Source of the DNA: Streptomyces sp. MMG1533
GTDB taxonomy: Bacteria > Actinomycetota > Actinomycetes > Streptomycetales > Streptomycetaceae
Direction of reading: 5' to 3'
Length of the DNA stretch: 64,000 nucleotides
NCBI RefSeq assembly: GCF_001279775.1
Contig: NZ_LGDG01000122.1
Coordinates: forward strand, 62,001-126,000
A model generated the notes under the pieces. The model had not been told where the DNA came from and made no database searches. It saw nothing but the letters and a program-made list of their open reading frames with translations. Shown here piece after piece: positions 53,455-62,398 of this stretch. A program made the translations under genes and the position numbers. The stretch's first letter is position 1, and every line of letters begins with the position of its first letter.

Positions 53455-55032
53455 ATGCCTGCACACGAGGGACACCCGGCACACCGCACGTACGACGCCG
53501 TCATCGTCGGCGGCGGCCACAACGGCCTCGTCGCCGCCGCCTACCTGGCCAGGGCCGGACGATCCGTGCTGGTGCTGGAACGGCTGGACCACACGGGCGG
53601 CGCCGCCGTCTCCACGCGGCCCTTCGCCGGCGTGGACGCGCGGCTGTCGCGCTACTCCTACCTGGTCAGCCTGCTGCCGAAGAAGATCGTGCGCGACCTC
53701 GGCCTGGACTTCCGCGTCCGGACCCGCACCGTCTCGTCGTACACCCCCGTCGAACGGGACGGCCGGCCGACCGGACTCCTGGTCGGCGGCGGCGAGCGAC
53801 GCACCCGGGAGGCGTTCGCGCGGCTCACCGGCGGCGAGCGCGAGTACGAGGCCTGGCAGCGCTTCTACGGCATGACCGCCCACGTGGCCCAGCGGGTCTT
53901 CCCGACCCTCACCGAACCGCTGCCCACCCGCGCCGAACTGCGCGACCGCATCGACGACGAGGACGCCTGGCGGACCCTCTTCGAGGAACCCATCGGGTCG
54001 ACGATCGAGGATCGCTTCACCGACGACCTGGTGCGGGGCGTGGTCCTCACCGACGCCCTCATCGGAACCTTCGCCGACGCCCACGACCCCGCACTCCCGC
54101 AGAACCGCTGCTTCCTCTACCACGTGATCGGCGGCGGCACGGGTGCCTGGGACGTACCCGTCGGCGGCATGGGCGCCCTCACCGACGCGCTCGCCACCGT
54201 GGCGCGCGACGCGGGCGCCGTCCTCGCCACCGGGCACGAGGCCGTGCGGATCGACACGGACGGACGTACCGCAGAGATCACCTACCGCACCGCCGACGGG
54301 GAGGGCGTCGCCACCGCACGGCACGTCCTCGTCAACGCCTCCCCGCAGGAACTGGCGGCGCTCACCGGCGACGCCCCGCCCACCCCCGCCGAGGGCGCCC
54401 AGCTCAAGGTGAACATGCTCCTCACCCGGCTGCCGAGGCTGCGCGACGAGACCGTCGACCCCCGCGAGGCCTTCGCCGGCACCTTCCACATCGCCGAGGG
54501 CTACGAGCAACTGGCCACCGCCCACGCCCAGGCCGACGCCGGCGAACTGCCCGCCGCCCCGCCCTCGGAGATCTACTGCCACTCCCTGACCGACCCGACG
54601 ATCCTCGCCCCGGACCTCGTCGAACAGGGCTACCAGACACTGACCTTGTTCGGCCTGCACACGCCCGCCCGGCTCTTCGACCGGGACAACGACGCCGTAC
54701 GCGAGGAACTCCTGAAGTCGACGCTCGCACAGCTGGACGCCCACCTCGCCGAGCCCCTCGCCGACTGCCTGGCCACCGACGCCGACGGACGGCCGTGCAT
54801 CGAGGCGAAGACCCCGCTCGACCTGGAGAGGGACCTCCGACTCCCCGGCGGCAACATCTTCCACCGCGAACTGACCTGGCCGTACGCCCAGGAGGGCACC
54901 GGCCGCTGGGGCGTGGAGACCCGCCACCCGAACGTGCTGCTGTGCGGGGCGGGCGCGGTGCGTGGGGGAGGGGTGAGCGGGGTGCCGGGGCACAATGCGG
55001 CGATGGCGGTGCTGGAAGGCAGTGACGACTGA
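53455..55032 (+). CDS. FAD-dependent oxidoreductase, phytoene desaturase/CrtI-like
   Basis: 525 residues. Dinucleotide-binding VIVGGGHNGLVAAAYLARAGRSVLVLERLDHTGGAA (16-52), the hallmark of the CrtI/amine-oxidase family, and C-terminal GAGAVRGGGVSGVPGHNAA FAD motif. The length and motifs are close to carotenoid desaturases and related NAD(P)/FAD-dependent proteins, which dehydrogenate or isomerise polyenes and similar substrates. Its stop is two bases from the next ATG, suggesting coupling. Substrate unknown. Confidence 0.87.
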   Translation: MPAHEGHPAHRTYDAVIVGGGHNGLVAAAYLARAGRSVLVLERLDHTGGAAVSTRPFAGVDARLSRYSYLVSLLPKKIVRDLGLDFRVRTRTVSSYTPVERDGRPTGLLVGGGERRTREAFARLTGGEREYEAWQRFYGMTAHVAQRVFPTLTEPLPTRAELRDRIDDEDAWRTLFEEPIGSTIEDRFTDDLVRGVVLTDALIGTFADAHDPALPQNRCFLYHVIGGGTGAWDVPVGGMGALTDALATVARDAGAVLATGHEAVRIDTDGRTAEITYRTADGEGVATARHVLVNASPQELAALTGDAPPTPAEGAQLKVNMLLTRLPRLRDETVDPREAFAGTFHIAEGYEQLATAHAQADAGELPAAPPSEIYCHSLTDPTILAPDLVEQGYQTLTLFGLHTPARLFDRDNDAVREELLKSTLAQLDAHLAEPLADCLATDADGRPCIEAKTPLDLERDLRLPGGNIFHRELTWPYAQEGTGRWGVETRHPNVLLCGAGAVRGGGVSGVPGHNAAMAVLEGSDD

Positions 55033-55034
55033 CG

Positions 55035-55877
55035 ATGTCCGAGTTCTCGGAGTTCTCGGAGTTCGCGGAGCTCTCAGAGTCGTCGCGGTCGTCGCGGTCG
55101 TCGCGGTCGTCGGTTCGCGACTTCTACGACCAACTGGCCGCCTCCTACGACCTGATCTTTCCGGACTGGGACGCGAGCATGGCCCGCCAGGCCGAGGCGC
55201 TGAACGGACTCGTCCGCCGACGGCTGGGCGAAGGTCCGCAGGCGATCCTGGACTGCTCCTGTGGAATCGGCACCCAGGCGATCGGGCTGGCACTGTCCGG
55301 ACACCGGGTCGTGGGCAGTGATCTGAGCCCTGCCGCCGCGTCCCGGGCCGCGGTCGAGGCCGCGGCCCGTGGCGTCCGTCTTCCTGCGGCCGCCGCGGAC
55401 ATGCGTGGGCTTCCCTTCCGGGCCGCCGCCTTCGACGTCGTGGTCTGTGCCGACAACTCGCTTCCGCACCTGCTCTCGACGCACGACGTCGGGGCGGCCC
55501 TGCGCGGCATGCGGCGGGTGCTGCGCGACGACGGACTCCTGATCATCAGTGTCCGGGACTACGACGAAGCGCGCCGGACCCGGCCGACGTCCGCCCCTCC
55601 CCAGGTCTCCCGGACCGCCGACGGCCGAGCGATCGCCTTCCAGCTGTGGCACTGGCACGACGACGGCGAACGATACGACCTCGAACACTTCCAGCTCGTT
55701 CCCGCCGGAAGCGGATGGGACGTCCGCGTCCGCCGGACCACCTACTGGGCACTGACCCGGCACCAGTTGACGGACGCGGTTGGGGGCGCCGGCTTCACCG
55801 ACATCACCTGGCACACGCCGGAGACCAGCGGCTTCTACCAGCCCGTCCTCACGGCAAGGCCGCTCAGGCCCGCATAA
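55035..55877 (+). CDS. Class I SAM-dependent methyltransferase with repeat-derived N-terminus
   Basis: 280 residues. Motif I ILDCSCGIGTQAIGLA (71-86), post-I acidic GSDLS and DVVVCADNSLPHLL. The first 26 residues (SEFSEFSEFAELSESSRSSRSS) are encoded by 9-bp tandem units and do not look like an enzyme core. Translation depends on the stop of the previous gene two bases away; no ribosome site is seen. Small-molecule methyltransferase of unknown acceptor. Confidence 0.85.
   Translation: MSEFSEFSEFAELSESSRSSRSSRSSVRDFYDQLAASYDLIFPDWDASMARQAEALNGLVRRRLGEGPQAILDCSCGIGTQAIGLALSGHRVVGSDLSPAAASRAAVEAAARGVRLPAAAADMRGLPFRAAAFDVVVCADNSLPHLLSTHDVGAALRGMRRVLRDDGLLIISVRDYDEARRTRPTSAPPQVSRTADGRAIAFQLWHWHDDGERYDLEHFQLVPAGSGWDVRVRRTTYWALTRHQLTDAVGGAGFTDITWHTPETSGFYQPVLTARPLRPA
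55041..55115. repeat. In-frame 9-bp tandem repeats inside the methyltransferase gene
   Basis: GAGTTCTCG twice, then two diverged copies (GAGTTCGCG, GAGCTCTCA), and TCGTCGCGG three times (55080-55106) followed by TCGTCGGTT. Both unit lengths are multiples of three, so copy change keeps the frame. Confidence 0.9.
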
Positions 55878-55887
55878 CACCGTCCAC

Positions 55888-55971
55888 CCTGAGTCCGGTC
55901 CGGTGACGTAGGACGCGCGGTCGCTCAGCAGCCACGCCACGGCCTGGGCGACCTCGTCCGGGGCGGCGGAC
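55888..55971 (-). pseudogene. SDR remnant (C-terminal segment)
   Basis: About 28 residues: APDEVAQAVAWLLSDRASYVTG, the C-terminal helix and strand found at the end of SDR proteins, with no start, no cofactor motif, and no normal tail. It lies in the gap after the methyltransferase and before the serine hydrolase stop. Confidence 0.5.
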
Positions 55972-56004
55972 CGGCCAGCAGGGGCTGGGCGTTGAGCGGA
56001 GCCG

Positions 56005-57804
56005 TCAGTCCGCGGACGCCGTCCAGCCGATCGGCGCGATCCGCGCCGCGTCCGCCGGCCGTGCCTCGTCGAAGAGGACACCGTCGGCCGTCTCGACGCG
56101 CAGCCCGTCGACATAGGCACCCCGTCCGACGTACAGCCGGTCGGTCGCGTACCGCCAGCGCAGGCCCAGTTGCCGGGTGGCCGGAAGCTCGGCCGCGAGC
56201 CGGTGCCAGACGCGGCCGGACCAGCCCGTGACCGTGCCCGCCCGGTGCTCCTGCGGCCGGTCGCCGTGGCGCGTGGTCGTGAACGGGACGGGCTGCCAGG
56301 TCGTGCCGCCGTCCGTCGTGGCCTCCAGGGCGAGGACATCGGCCTGGGGCTCGGTGTCCCACCACAGCGCGCAGTGCAGCCGGGCGCCGCCGGAGGACGT
56401 GTCGAGCGAGGGCAGTGCGAGGGTGGCGGCGGTGGAGCTCGCCATACCGGAGAACCAGGCGGTACGCCCGTACGCGGGGCGGACCGGCACGGCGCGCGCC
56501 AGGTTGTTCCCCGCGGCCACCCGGGGAGCGGAACCGGAGCGCCAACTGCGCACCGGATGAACGGAGTTGCCGAGCACGACGAGGAAGGAGTCGGTCGTCG
56601 GGTCGAGCACCAGCGAGGTGCCCGTGAACCCGGTGTGCCCCGCCGTGCGCGGTGTGGCCATCGCACCCATGTACCAGTGCTGGTAGAGCTCGAAGCCGAG
56701 ACCGTGCTCGTCGCCGGGGAAGGCGGTGTTGAAGTCGGTGAACATCAGCTCCACCGACTCCGGCCGCAGGATACGGACCCGGCCGTAGGCGCCGCCGTTG
56801 AGCAGCGTCCGGCCCAGGACGGCAAGGTCCCACGCGCGGGAGAACACACCGGCGTGGCCTGCCACACCGCCGAGGCTGAAGGCGTTCTCGTCGTGCACCT
56901 CGCCCCAGACGAGTCCCCTTTCGAGCCCGGACCAGGGCCTCCGCGCGTCCTCCGTGGCGGCGATCTTCGGCTTCCAGGAGGCGGGCGGGTTGTAGCGGGT
57001 GTGGTGCAGGCCGAGCGGGGCGGTGACCTCGTCGTGGAGAAGTGTGTCCAGCGGGCGCCCCGTGACCTCCTCCAGCACCAGCTGGAGCGAGATCAGGTTC
57101 AGGTCCGAGTAGAGGTACGCGGAGCCGGGCGGGTTGAGCGGCGCCTCCTTCCAGATGAGCTGGAGCTTCTCCTCGTAGGTCGGGGCGTTGTACAGCGGGA
57201 TCCAGGCACGGAAACCCGAAGTGTGGGTGAGGAGCTGACGGATCGTGATGTCCTGCTTGCCCGCCCCGCCGAACTCCGGGAGGTACGCGGCGACCTTCTC
57301 CTCCAGCTCCAGCGCGCCCCGTTCGATCTGCTGCACGGCGAGGATCGACGTGAAGAGCTTCGACACCGAGGCGAGGTCGAAGACCGTGTCCTCGGCCATG
57401 GGGATCTGCCGGTCGGCCGGGAACTCGACGCCGGTGTCCGTCTTCTCGTCGTACGCCTGGTAGCGCACCGCCATGCCGATCGGCTGATGCAGGGCCACCG
57501 TGCCCCCGCGGCCGGCGAGCAGCACGGCGCCCGCGTACCAGGGGTGCTTGGGGGAGGGGGCGAGGAACGCCCGGGCGTCGGTGACGAGTTGACGCAGGTG
57601 GGCGGCGAGGAGGCCGGCGCGCTCGGCTGAGCCGTGGTGCAGGGTGCGGTGCGCGGTCGTCGGGGCGGCGGACGCCGGGCCCGCGGGGAAGGGGGCGATG
57701 GCGAGGGCGCCGCCCAAGGCCAGGGCACGTCTGCCCAGTTGGCGACGAGTGGGACCGCGTCCTTCCCGCCCGTCCGGCGCTCTGCCCGCCGCGTCTTCCG
57801 TCAT
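56005..57804 (-). CDS. Tat-exported serine hydrolase (beta-lactamase/class C, D-alanyl-D-alanine peptidase-like)
   Basis: 599 residues; GGGAGG before the ATG. Tat signal: TRRQLGRR at 19-26 and Ala/Gly/Pro core to about 46. SVSK active site with Ser146 and Lys149, YSDLN (232-236) second motif, HTGFTG as the third (KTG-like). After the beta-lactamase domain (about 80-450) a C-terminal beta-rich domain of about 150 residues with Trp/Thr motifs (TTDGGTTWQPVPF). Likely extracellular esterase or peptidase; not clearly an antibiotic-resistance enzyme. Confidence 0.9.
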   Translation of the reverse strand: MTEDAAGRAPDGREGRGPTRRQLGRRALALGGALAIAPFPAGPASAAPTTAHRTLHHGSAERAGLLAAHLRQLVTDARAFLAPSPKHPWYAGAVLLAGRGGTVALHQPIGMAVRYQAYDEKTDTGVEFPADRQIPMAEDTVFDLASVSKLFTSILAVQQIERGALELEEKVAAYLPEFGGAGKQDITIRQLLTHTSGFRAWIPLYNAPTYEEKLQLIWKEAPLNPPGSAYLYSDLNLISLQLVLEEVTGRPLDTLLHDEVTAPLGLHHTRYNPPASWKPKIAATEDARRPWSGLERGLVWGEVHDENAFSLGGVAGHAGVFSRAWDLAVLGRTLLNGGAYGRVRILRPESVELMFTDFNTAFPGDEHGLGFELYQHWYMGAMATPRTAGHTGFTGTSLVLDPTTDSFLVVLGNSVHPVRSWRSGSAPRVAAGNNLARAVPVRPAYGRTAWFSGMASSTAATLALPSLDTSSGGARLHCALWWDTEPQADVLALEATTDGGTTWQPVPFTTTRHGDRPQEHRAGTVTGWSGRVWHRLAAELPATRQLGLRWRYATDRLYVGRGAYVDGLRVETADGVLFDEARPADAARIAPIGWTASAD

Positions 57805-57898
57805 GGGTGAACCTCCCGCTGCCTGAAAGTATCTTTCCGGGATCACCTTGCGCTGTGAAACTTTCGTGTCAGGTGCGCGGTGTGTCAACGGGGCGGGC

Positions 57899-57981
57899 GG
57901 CCATCCGTATGGCCATCTGTGCGGGCGTCCGTGTGGCCATCCGTACGGGGCGTCCGTGCGGCCATCCGTGCGGGGCGTCCA
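57899..57981. repeat. 25-bp tandem repeat array in the divergent promoter region
   Basis: About three and a half copies of GGCCATCCGTACGGGGCGTCCGTGC-like units (57899-57910, 57911-57934, 57935-57959, 57960-57981), 85-95 percent identical, between the serine hydrolase and nitronate monooxygenase starts. No CRISPR-like spacers. Confidence 0.85.
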
Positions 57982-58044
57982 GAAAACTGACGGAGCATCA
58001 GAAATACTCTTCCGTCGTCCGGAGGACTGCGGCATCCTGCGCCC

Positions 58045-59154
58045 ATGCAGACGGAGCTGAGCAAGACACTGGGAGTCGAGCACGCCGTCTTCGGCTTCAC
58101 GCCGTTCCCCGCCGTCGCCGCGGCCATCAGCCGGGCCGGCGGCTTCGGAGTGCTCGGCGCGGTCCGCTACACGGCACCCGACGACCTCAAACGCGACCTC
58201 GACTGGATCGAGGCCCATGTCGACGGGAAGCCGTACGGCCTGGATGTCGTCATGCCCGCGAAGAAGGTGGAAGGGGTCACTGAGGCCGACGTAGAGGCGA
58301 TGATTCCCGAGGGACACCGGCAGTTCGTCCAGGACACCCTCGCCAAGCACGGCGTCCCCGAACTCGCCGCGGGCGAGGCCTCCGGCTGGCGCATCACCGG
58401 GTGGATGGAGCAGGTCGCCCGCAACCAGCTCGACGTCGCCTTCGACTATCCGATACGGCTGCTCGCCAACGCCCTCGGCTCACCTCCCGCCGACGTGGTC
58501 GCCCGCGCCCACGACCAGGACGTGCTCGTCGCCGCGCTCGCCGGCAGCGCCCGGCACGCCCGCAAACACGCGGAGGCGGGCATCGACGTCGTCGTCGCCC
58601 AGGGCTACGAGGCCGGTGGCCACACCGGCGAGATCGCCTCCATGGTGCTCACGCCCGAGGTCGTCGAGGCCGTCGATCCCCTGCCCGTGCTGGCCGCCGG
58701 CGGGATCGGAAGCGGTCAGCAGGTGGCGGCCGCACTGGCACTCGGCGCCCAGGGTGTGTGGCTGGGCTCCATATGGCTGACCACCACGGAAGCCGACATG
58801 CACTCGCCCGCCCTGACCCGGAAGCTGCTCGCCGCCGGTTCCGGGGACACGGTCCGCTCCCGCGCCCTCACCGGGAAACCGGCCCGACAGCTGCGCACCG
58901 AATGGACCGACGCCTGGGACGACCCGGACGGACCCGGCACCCTCCCCATGCCCCTTCAGGGACTGCTCGTCGCCGAGGCCGTCTCGCGCATCCAGAAGTA
59001 CGAGGTCGGGCCGCTGCTGGGCACGCCCGTCGGTCAGATCGTCGGCCGGATGACCAGTGAACGCAGCGTCCAGGCCGTCTTCGACGACCTGACCCGCGGC
59101 TTCGAGCGGGCCGTCGACCGCATCAACCTCATCGCCGGAAGGAGCGGCAAGTGA
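58045..59154 (+). CDS. Nitronate monooxygenase (2-nitropropane dioxygenase family)
   Basis: 369 residues. FMN TIM-barrel of the NPD family: SRAGGFGVLGAVRY (26-39), VVAQGYEAGGHTGEI and VLAAGGIGSGQQVAAALALGAQGVWLGSIWL. It oxidises alkyl nitronates or related substrates with O2. GTGA overlap with the next gene, an acyl-CoA ligase: in mycobacteria such pairs are found in lipid-catabolic operons. The ribosome site is poor (GGAGG lies 24 bases upstream). Confidence 0.9.
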   Translation: MQTELSKTLGVEHAVFGFTPFPAVAAAISRAGGFGVLGAVRYTAPDDLKRDLDWIEAHVDGKPYGLDVVMPAKKVEGVTEADVEAMIPEGHRQFVQDTLAKHGVPELAAGEASGWRITGWMEQVARNQLDVAFDYPIRLLANALGSPPADVVARAHDQDVLVAALAGSARHARKHAEAGIDVVVAQGYEAGGHTGEIASMVLTPEVVEAVDPLPVLAAGGIGSGQQVAAALALGAQGVWLGSIWLTTTEADMHSPALTRKLLAAGSGDTVRSRALTGKPARQLRTEWTDAWDDPDGPGTLPMPLQGLLVAEAVSRIQKYEVGPLLGTPVGQIVGRMTSERSVQAVFDDLTRGFERAVDRINLIAGRSGK

Positions 59155-60704
59155 CGAGCACACCTCCCGCGGGCTTCTGGGCCCAGGCCACCCAAGACCC
59201 CTCACGCCAGGTCCTCGTCGCCCCGGACGGCGAGCAGTGGACCGCCGGACGCCTGCACGCCGCCGCCAACCGGCTCGTCCACGGCCTGCGCGCGGCCGGG
59301 CTGGAGCGCGGCGACGCCTTCGCCGTCGTCCTGCCCAACGGGGTCGAGTTCTTCACCGCGTACCTCGCCGCCTCCCAGGCCGGGTTCTACCTCGTCCCCG
59401 TCAACCACCACCTCGTCGGCCCCGAGATCGCATGGATCGTCGCCGACTCCGGCGCCAAGGTGCTCCTCGCCCACGAACGGTTCGCCGGCCCCGCCCGCCA
59501 CGCCGCCGACGAGGCCGCACTCCCGGCCACCCACCGGTACGCCGTCGGCACGGTCGAGGGCTTCAGGCCGTACGCCGAACTCCTGGACGGGCAACCGGAG
59601 TCGCCGCCCGCCGACCGCACCCTCGGCTGGGTCATGAACTACACCTCGGGCACCACCGGCCGCCCGCGCGGCATCCGGCGCCCCCTGCCGGGCAAGCTCC
59701 CCGAGGAGGCGTACCTCGGCGGTTTCCTCGGCATCTTCGGCATCCGGCCGTTCGACGACAACGTGCACCTCGTCTGTTCGCCGCTCTACCACACGGCCGT
59801 TCTCCAGTTCGCCGGCGCGTCCCTGCACATCGGCCACCGCCTGGTCCTGATGGACAAGTGGACGCCCGAGGACATGCTCCGCCGCATCGACACCCACAAG
59901 TGCACGCACACACATATGGTCCCGACACAGTTCCACCGTCTGCTGGCCCTCCCGGACGACATCAAGGCACGCTACGACGTGTCGTCCATGCGGCATGCCA
60001 TCCACGGTGCCGCCCCCTGCCCCGACCACGTCAAACGGGCCATGATCGACTGGTGGGGCCACTGTGTGGAGGAGTACTACGCGGCCAGCGAGGGCGGTGG
60101 TGCCTTCGCGACCGCCGAGGACTGGCTGAAGAAGCCCGGCACCGTCGGCAAGGCCTGGCCCATCAGCGAACTCGCGATCTTCGACGACGAGGGCAACCGG
60201 CTGCCGCCCGGCGAACTCGGCACGGTCTACCTGAAGATGAACACCGGCGGCTTCTCCTACCACAAGGACGAGGCCAAGACGCGGAAGAACCGCATCGGCG
60301 ACTTCTTCACCGTCGGCGATCTCGGTCTCCTCGACGAGGACGGCTATCTCTTCCTCCGCGACCGCAAGATAGACATGATCATCTCGGGCGGGGTCAACAT
60401 CTACCCGGCCGAGATCGAGTCCGCCCTGCTCGCCCACCCCGCCGTCGCCGACGCCGCCGCCTTCGGCATCCCGCACGACGACTGGGGCGAGGAGGTCAAG
60501 GCCGTCGTCGAACCCGCCCCCGGCTTCGAGCCGGGCCCCGCCCTCGCCGCGGCGCTCCTCGACCACTGTGGCGAGCAACTCGCCGGGTACAAGCGGCCCA
60601 AGAGCCTCGACTTCATCGCGGAGATGCCACGGGACCCCAACGGCAAGCTGTACAAGCGGCGGTTGCGGGATCCGTACTGGGAGGGGCGTACGCGCCCCCT
60701 CTGA
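59151..60704 (+). CDS. Acyl-CoA synthetase (FadD-type AMP-dependent ligase)
   Basis: 517 residues from GTG, overlapping the previous stop by four bases. P-loop YTSGTTGRPRG (about 162-172), the GD region TVGDLGLLDEDGYLFLRDRKIDMIISGGVNIYPAEIE, and catalytic lysine in DPNGKLYKR. Activates a fatty or alicyclic acid with ATP and CoA. Specificity unknown. Co-translated with the nitronate monooxygenase. Confidence 0.92.
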   Translation: MTSTPPAGFWAQATQDPSRQVLVAPDGEQWTAGRLHAAANRLVHGLRAAGLERGDAFAVVLPNGVEFFTAYLAASQAGFYLVPVNHHLVGPEIAWIVADSGAKVLLAHERFAGPARHAADEAALPATHRYAVGTVEGFRPYAELLDGQPESPPADRTLGWVMNYTSGTTGRPRGIRRPLPGKLPEEAYLGGFLGIFGIRPFDDNVHLVCSPLYHTAVLQFAGASLHIGHRLVLMDKWTPEDMLRRIDTHKCTHTHMVPTQFHRLLALPDDIKARYDVSSMRHAIHGAAPCPDHVKRAMIDWWGHCVEEYYAASEGGGAFATAEDWLKKPGTVGKAWPISELAIFDDEGNRLPPGELGTVYLKMNTGGFSYHKDEAKTRKNRIGDFFTVGDLGLLDEDGYLFLRDRKIDMIISGGVNIYPAEIESALLAHPAVADAAAFGIPHDDWGEEVKAVVEPAPGFEPGPALAAALLDHCGEQLAGYKRPKSLDFIAEMPRDPNGKLYKRRLRDPYWEGRTRPL

Positions 60705-60924
60705 CCGGCGTGACCTTCCCAAGCCGAGCTGCGCCGCGGACGGATCCCTCGTCCGGCAGGTCGCCATCATGAACCGCGTGCGCGGGGCGGACCGCGCACG
60801 CCGCCCTCACTCCCGAACCGGCGCCCCCGTTACGCCGAGTGGCGCGACGGGGACGCGGCGGAGTTGACTGGGCACCCACACCGATGGCGACCACCGCACC
60901 GAACGACTGGGAAGGACACGGAAA

Positions 60925-61791
60925 TTGGATACCCCGGAGCCGGCGACCGAGCAGTTCGCGACCCATCGCCCCCTGCTGCTCGGACTCGCCTATCGGCTGC
61001 TGGGCAGCATGGGAGACGCCGAAGACGTCGTCCAGGCCGCCGACCTGCGGTGGACCGGCACCGACCGGGTCCAGATCCGTGATCCCCGGCCCTTCCTCGT
61101 CACCGTCGTCGCACGGCTCGCCCTCGACCGGCTCAAGTCGGCCAGGACGACCCGTGAGACGTACACCGGGCCCTGGCTGCCCGACCCCGTGGCCACCGAC
61201 GCGCTCGGTCCGCTGGGCACGCCCGAACTGCTGGGCACCGTCGCATATGCCACCGTCCACCTGATGGAGCGTCTGTCACCCCAGGAACGCGCGGCATTTG
61301 TGCTACGGGAGACCTTCGGACTCCCGTACGGCGAGATCGCCCGCATCCTCGACGCCACCGAGACGAACTGCCGTCAGATGCATCTGCGCGCCGGCCGCCG
61401 GCTCGCCGCCGGACGGGACCGGTTCGCGCTCTCCGAGGAGGACCACGCCAAGCTGCTGGCGCGGTTCCTGGAGGCCGCGCCGAGCGGCGAGCGGGCCCGG
61501 CTGACCCCGCTGCTGACCGAGGAGGTCGTCGCCTGGAACGACGGCGGCGGCAAGGTCCGGGCGGCCCTGTGGCCCATCGAGGGCCGCGAGCAGGTCATCG
61601 CCTTCGCCGCCGACCTGGTCGCCCGCTACCCCCTCGGCACACCACGCCGCGTGGACGTGAACGGCCGTCCCGCCCTCGCGATCACAGTCGACGGCATCCA
61701 CCAGCTCGTCACGATCGACGTGCGTGACGGCCGTATCGACGGCATCTACGTGGTCCTCAACCCGGACAAGCTCGGCCACATCACAACCTGA
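60925..61791 (+). CDS. RNA polymerase sigma factor, SigJ-like (ECF41 group)
   Basis: 288 residues from TTG with GGAAGGA nine bases ahead; no ATG/GTG near it fits. Region 2 (LLLGLAYRLLGSMGDAEDVVQAADLRW), the ECF41 marker WLPDP, region 4 (LSPQERAAFVLRETFGLPYGEIARILDATETNCRQMHLRA) and a SnoaL-like C-terminal domain with NDGGGKVRAA. In ECF41 the C-terminal extension regulates the sigma factor. Such genes usually control a nearby oxidoreductase; here that partner is not obvious. Confidence 0.9.
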   Translation: MDTPEPATEQFATHRPLLLGLAYRLLGSMGDAEDVVQAADLRWTGTDRVQIRDPRPFLVTVVARLALDRLKSARTTRETYTGPWLPDPVATDALGPLGTPELLGTVAYATVHLMERLSPQERAAFVLRETFGLPYGEIARILDATETNCRQMHLRAGRRLAAGRDRFALSEEDHAKLLARFLEAAPSGERARLTPLLTEEVVAWNDGGGKVRAALWPIEGREQVIAFAADLVARYPLGTPRRVDVNGRPALAITVDGIHQLVTIDVRDGRIDGIYVVLNPDKLGHITT

Positions 61792-61799
61792 CGGGGAGT

Positions 61800-62283
61800 G
61801 TGGTCCCGCCCCATGTGGGACGGGACCACATGACCAGCGCTCGCGTACGAGGACGATCCGCGGCGCCGGCCCGGCGAGCAGCCTCTCCACCGTGCCCGCC
61901 TCCGCCCCCGGCGGAATCAGAGGCCGCCGGAGAGGTTCTTCGCGGCCGAGGCGAGCGAGAAGTCGGACGCCGCGTCGGGCCCGAAGGAAGCGGGAGCGTT
62001 CGCCGCGGACGGTCACGAAGCCTTCGGTGAGCGTGTACACCCGGTCGGGGGCCTGCGCCCACCCGTGCCGAAGCCGAGATTCGCGTGGTCCTTCGCGACG
62101 ATGTGCGCAATGCCGTACTCGGTGTGGCGGACGGCGGCGGACAGCCCTCCGGGGGACGGGGTATTCCTGTCGTTCCCGGCTCTGTGCGACGGCCTCCGGC
62201 AGTGCGGTGGCGGCGGCGAGAAGGGTGACGGCCGCGACAGCGGTTCGTCTGCGGCGGGTGCGCCTCGTGCCTCCCAACGTCAT
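61800..62283 (-). pseudogene. Penicillin acylase-family remnant (N-terminus, multiple frameshifts)
   Basis: Starts normally at ATG (62283) with a signal peptide (RRRRTAVAAVTLLAAATALPEAVA). In alternating frames it then gives SAAVRHTEYGIAHIVAKDHANLGFGTG, back to WAQAPDRVYTLTEGFVTVRGERSRF, then FGPDAASDFSLASAAKNLSGG, and finally a GTVERLLAG piece. This is the N-terminus of a penicillin/acylhomoserine-lactone acylase, normally about 800 residues. At least three frameshifts and truncation make it inactive. It fills most of the 607-base gap 61792-62398. Confidence 0.7.
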
Positions 62284-62398
62284 TGAGGGAAGCAATGGTT
62301 GAGCGTACTGGCAGGCATGCGCCCTGAGCCCCGGTGCGGACATGGCCCTGAGTCCGGGTGCTTGACCTCCCTCTTCCGCGGAACGAGGATCATGTGTC

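Noticed and set aside
57899..57981. Repeat array that could be mistaken for CRISPR
   Set aside because: Units touch each other without spacers, and there are no cas genes in the window.
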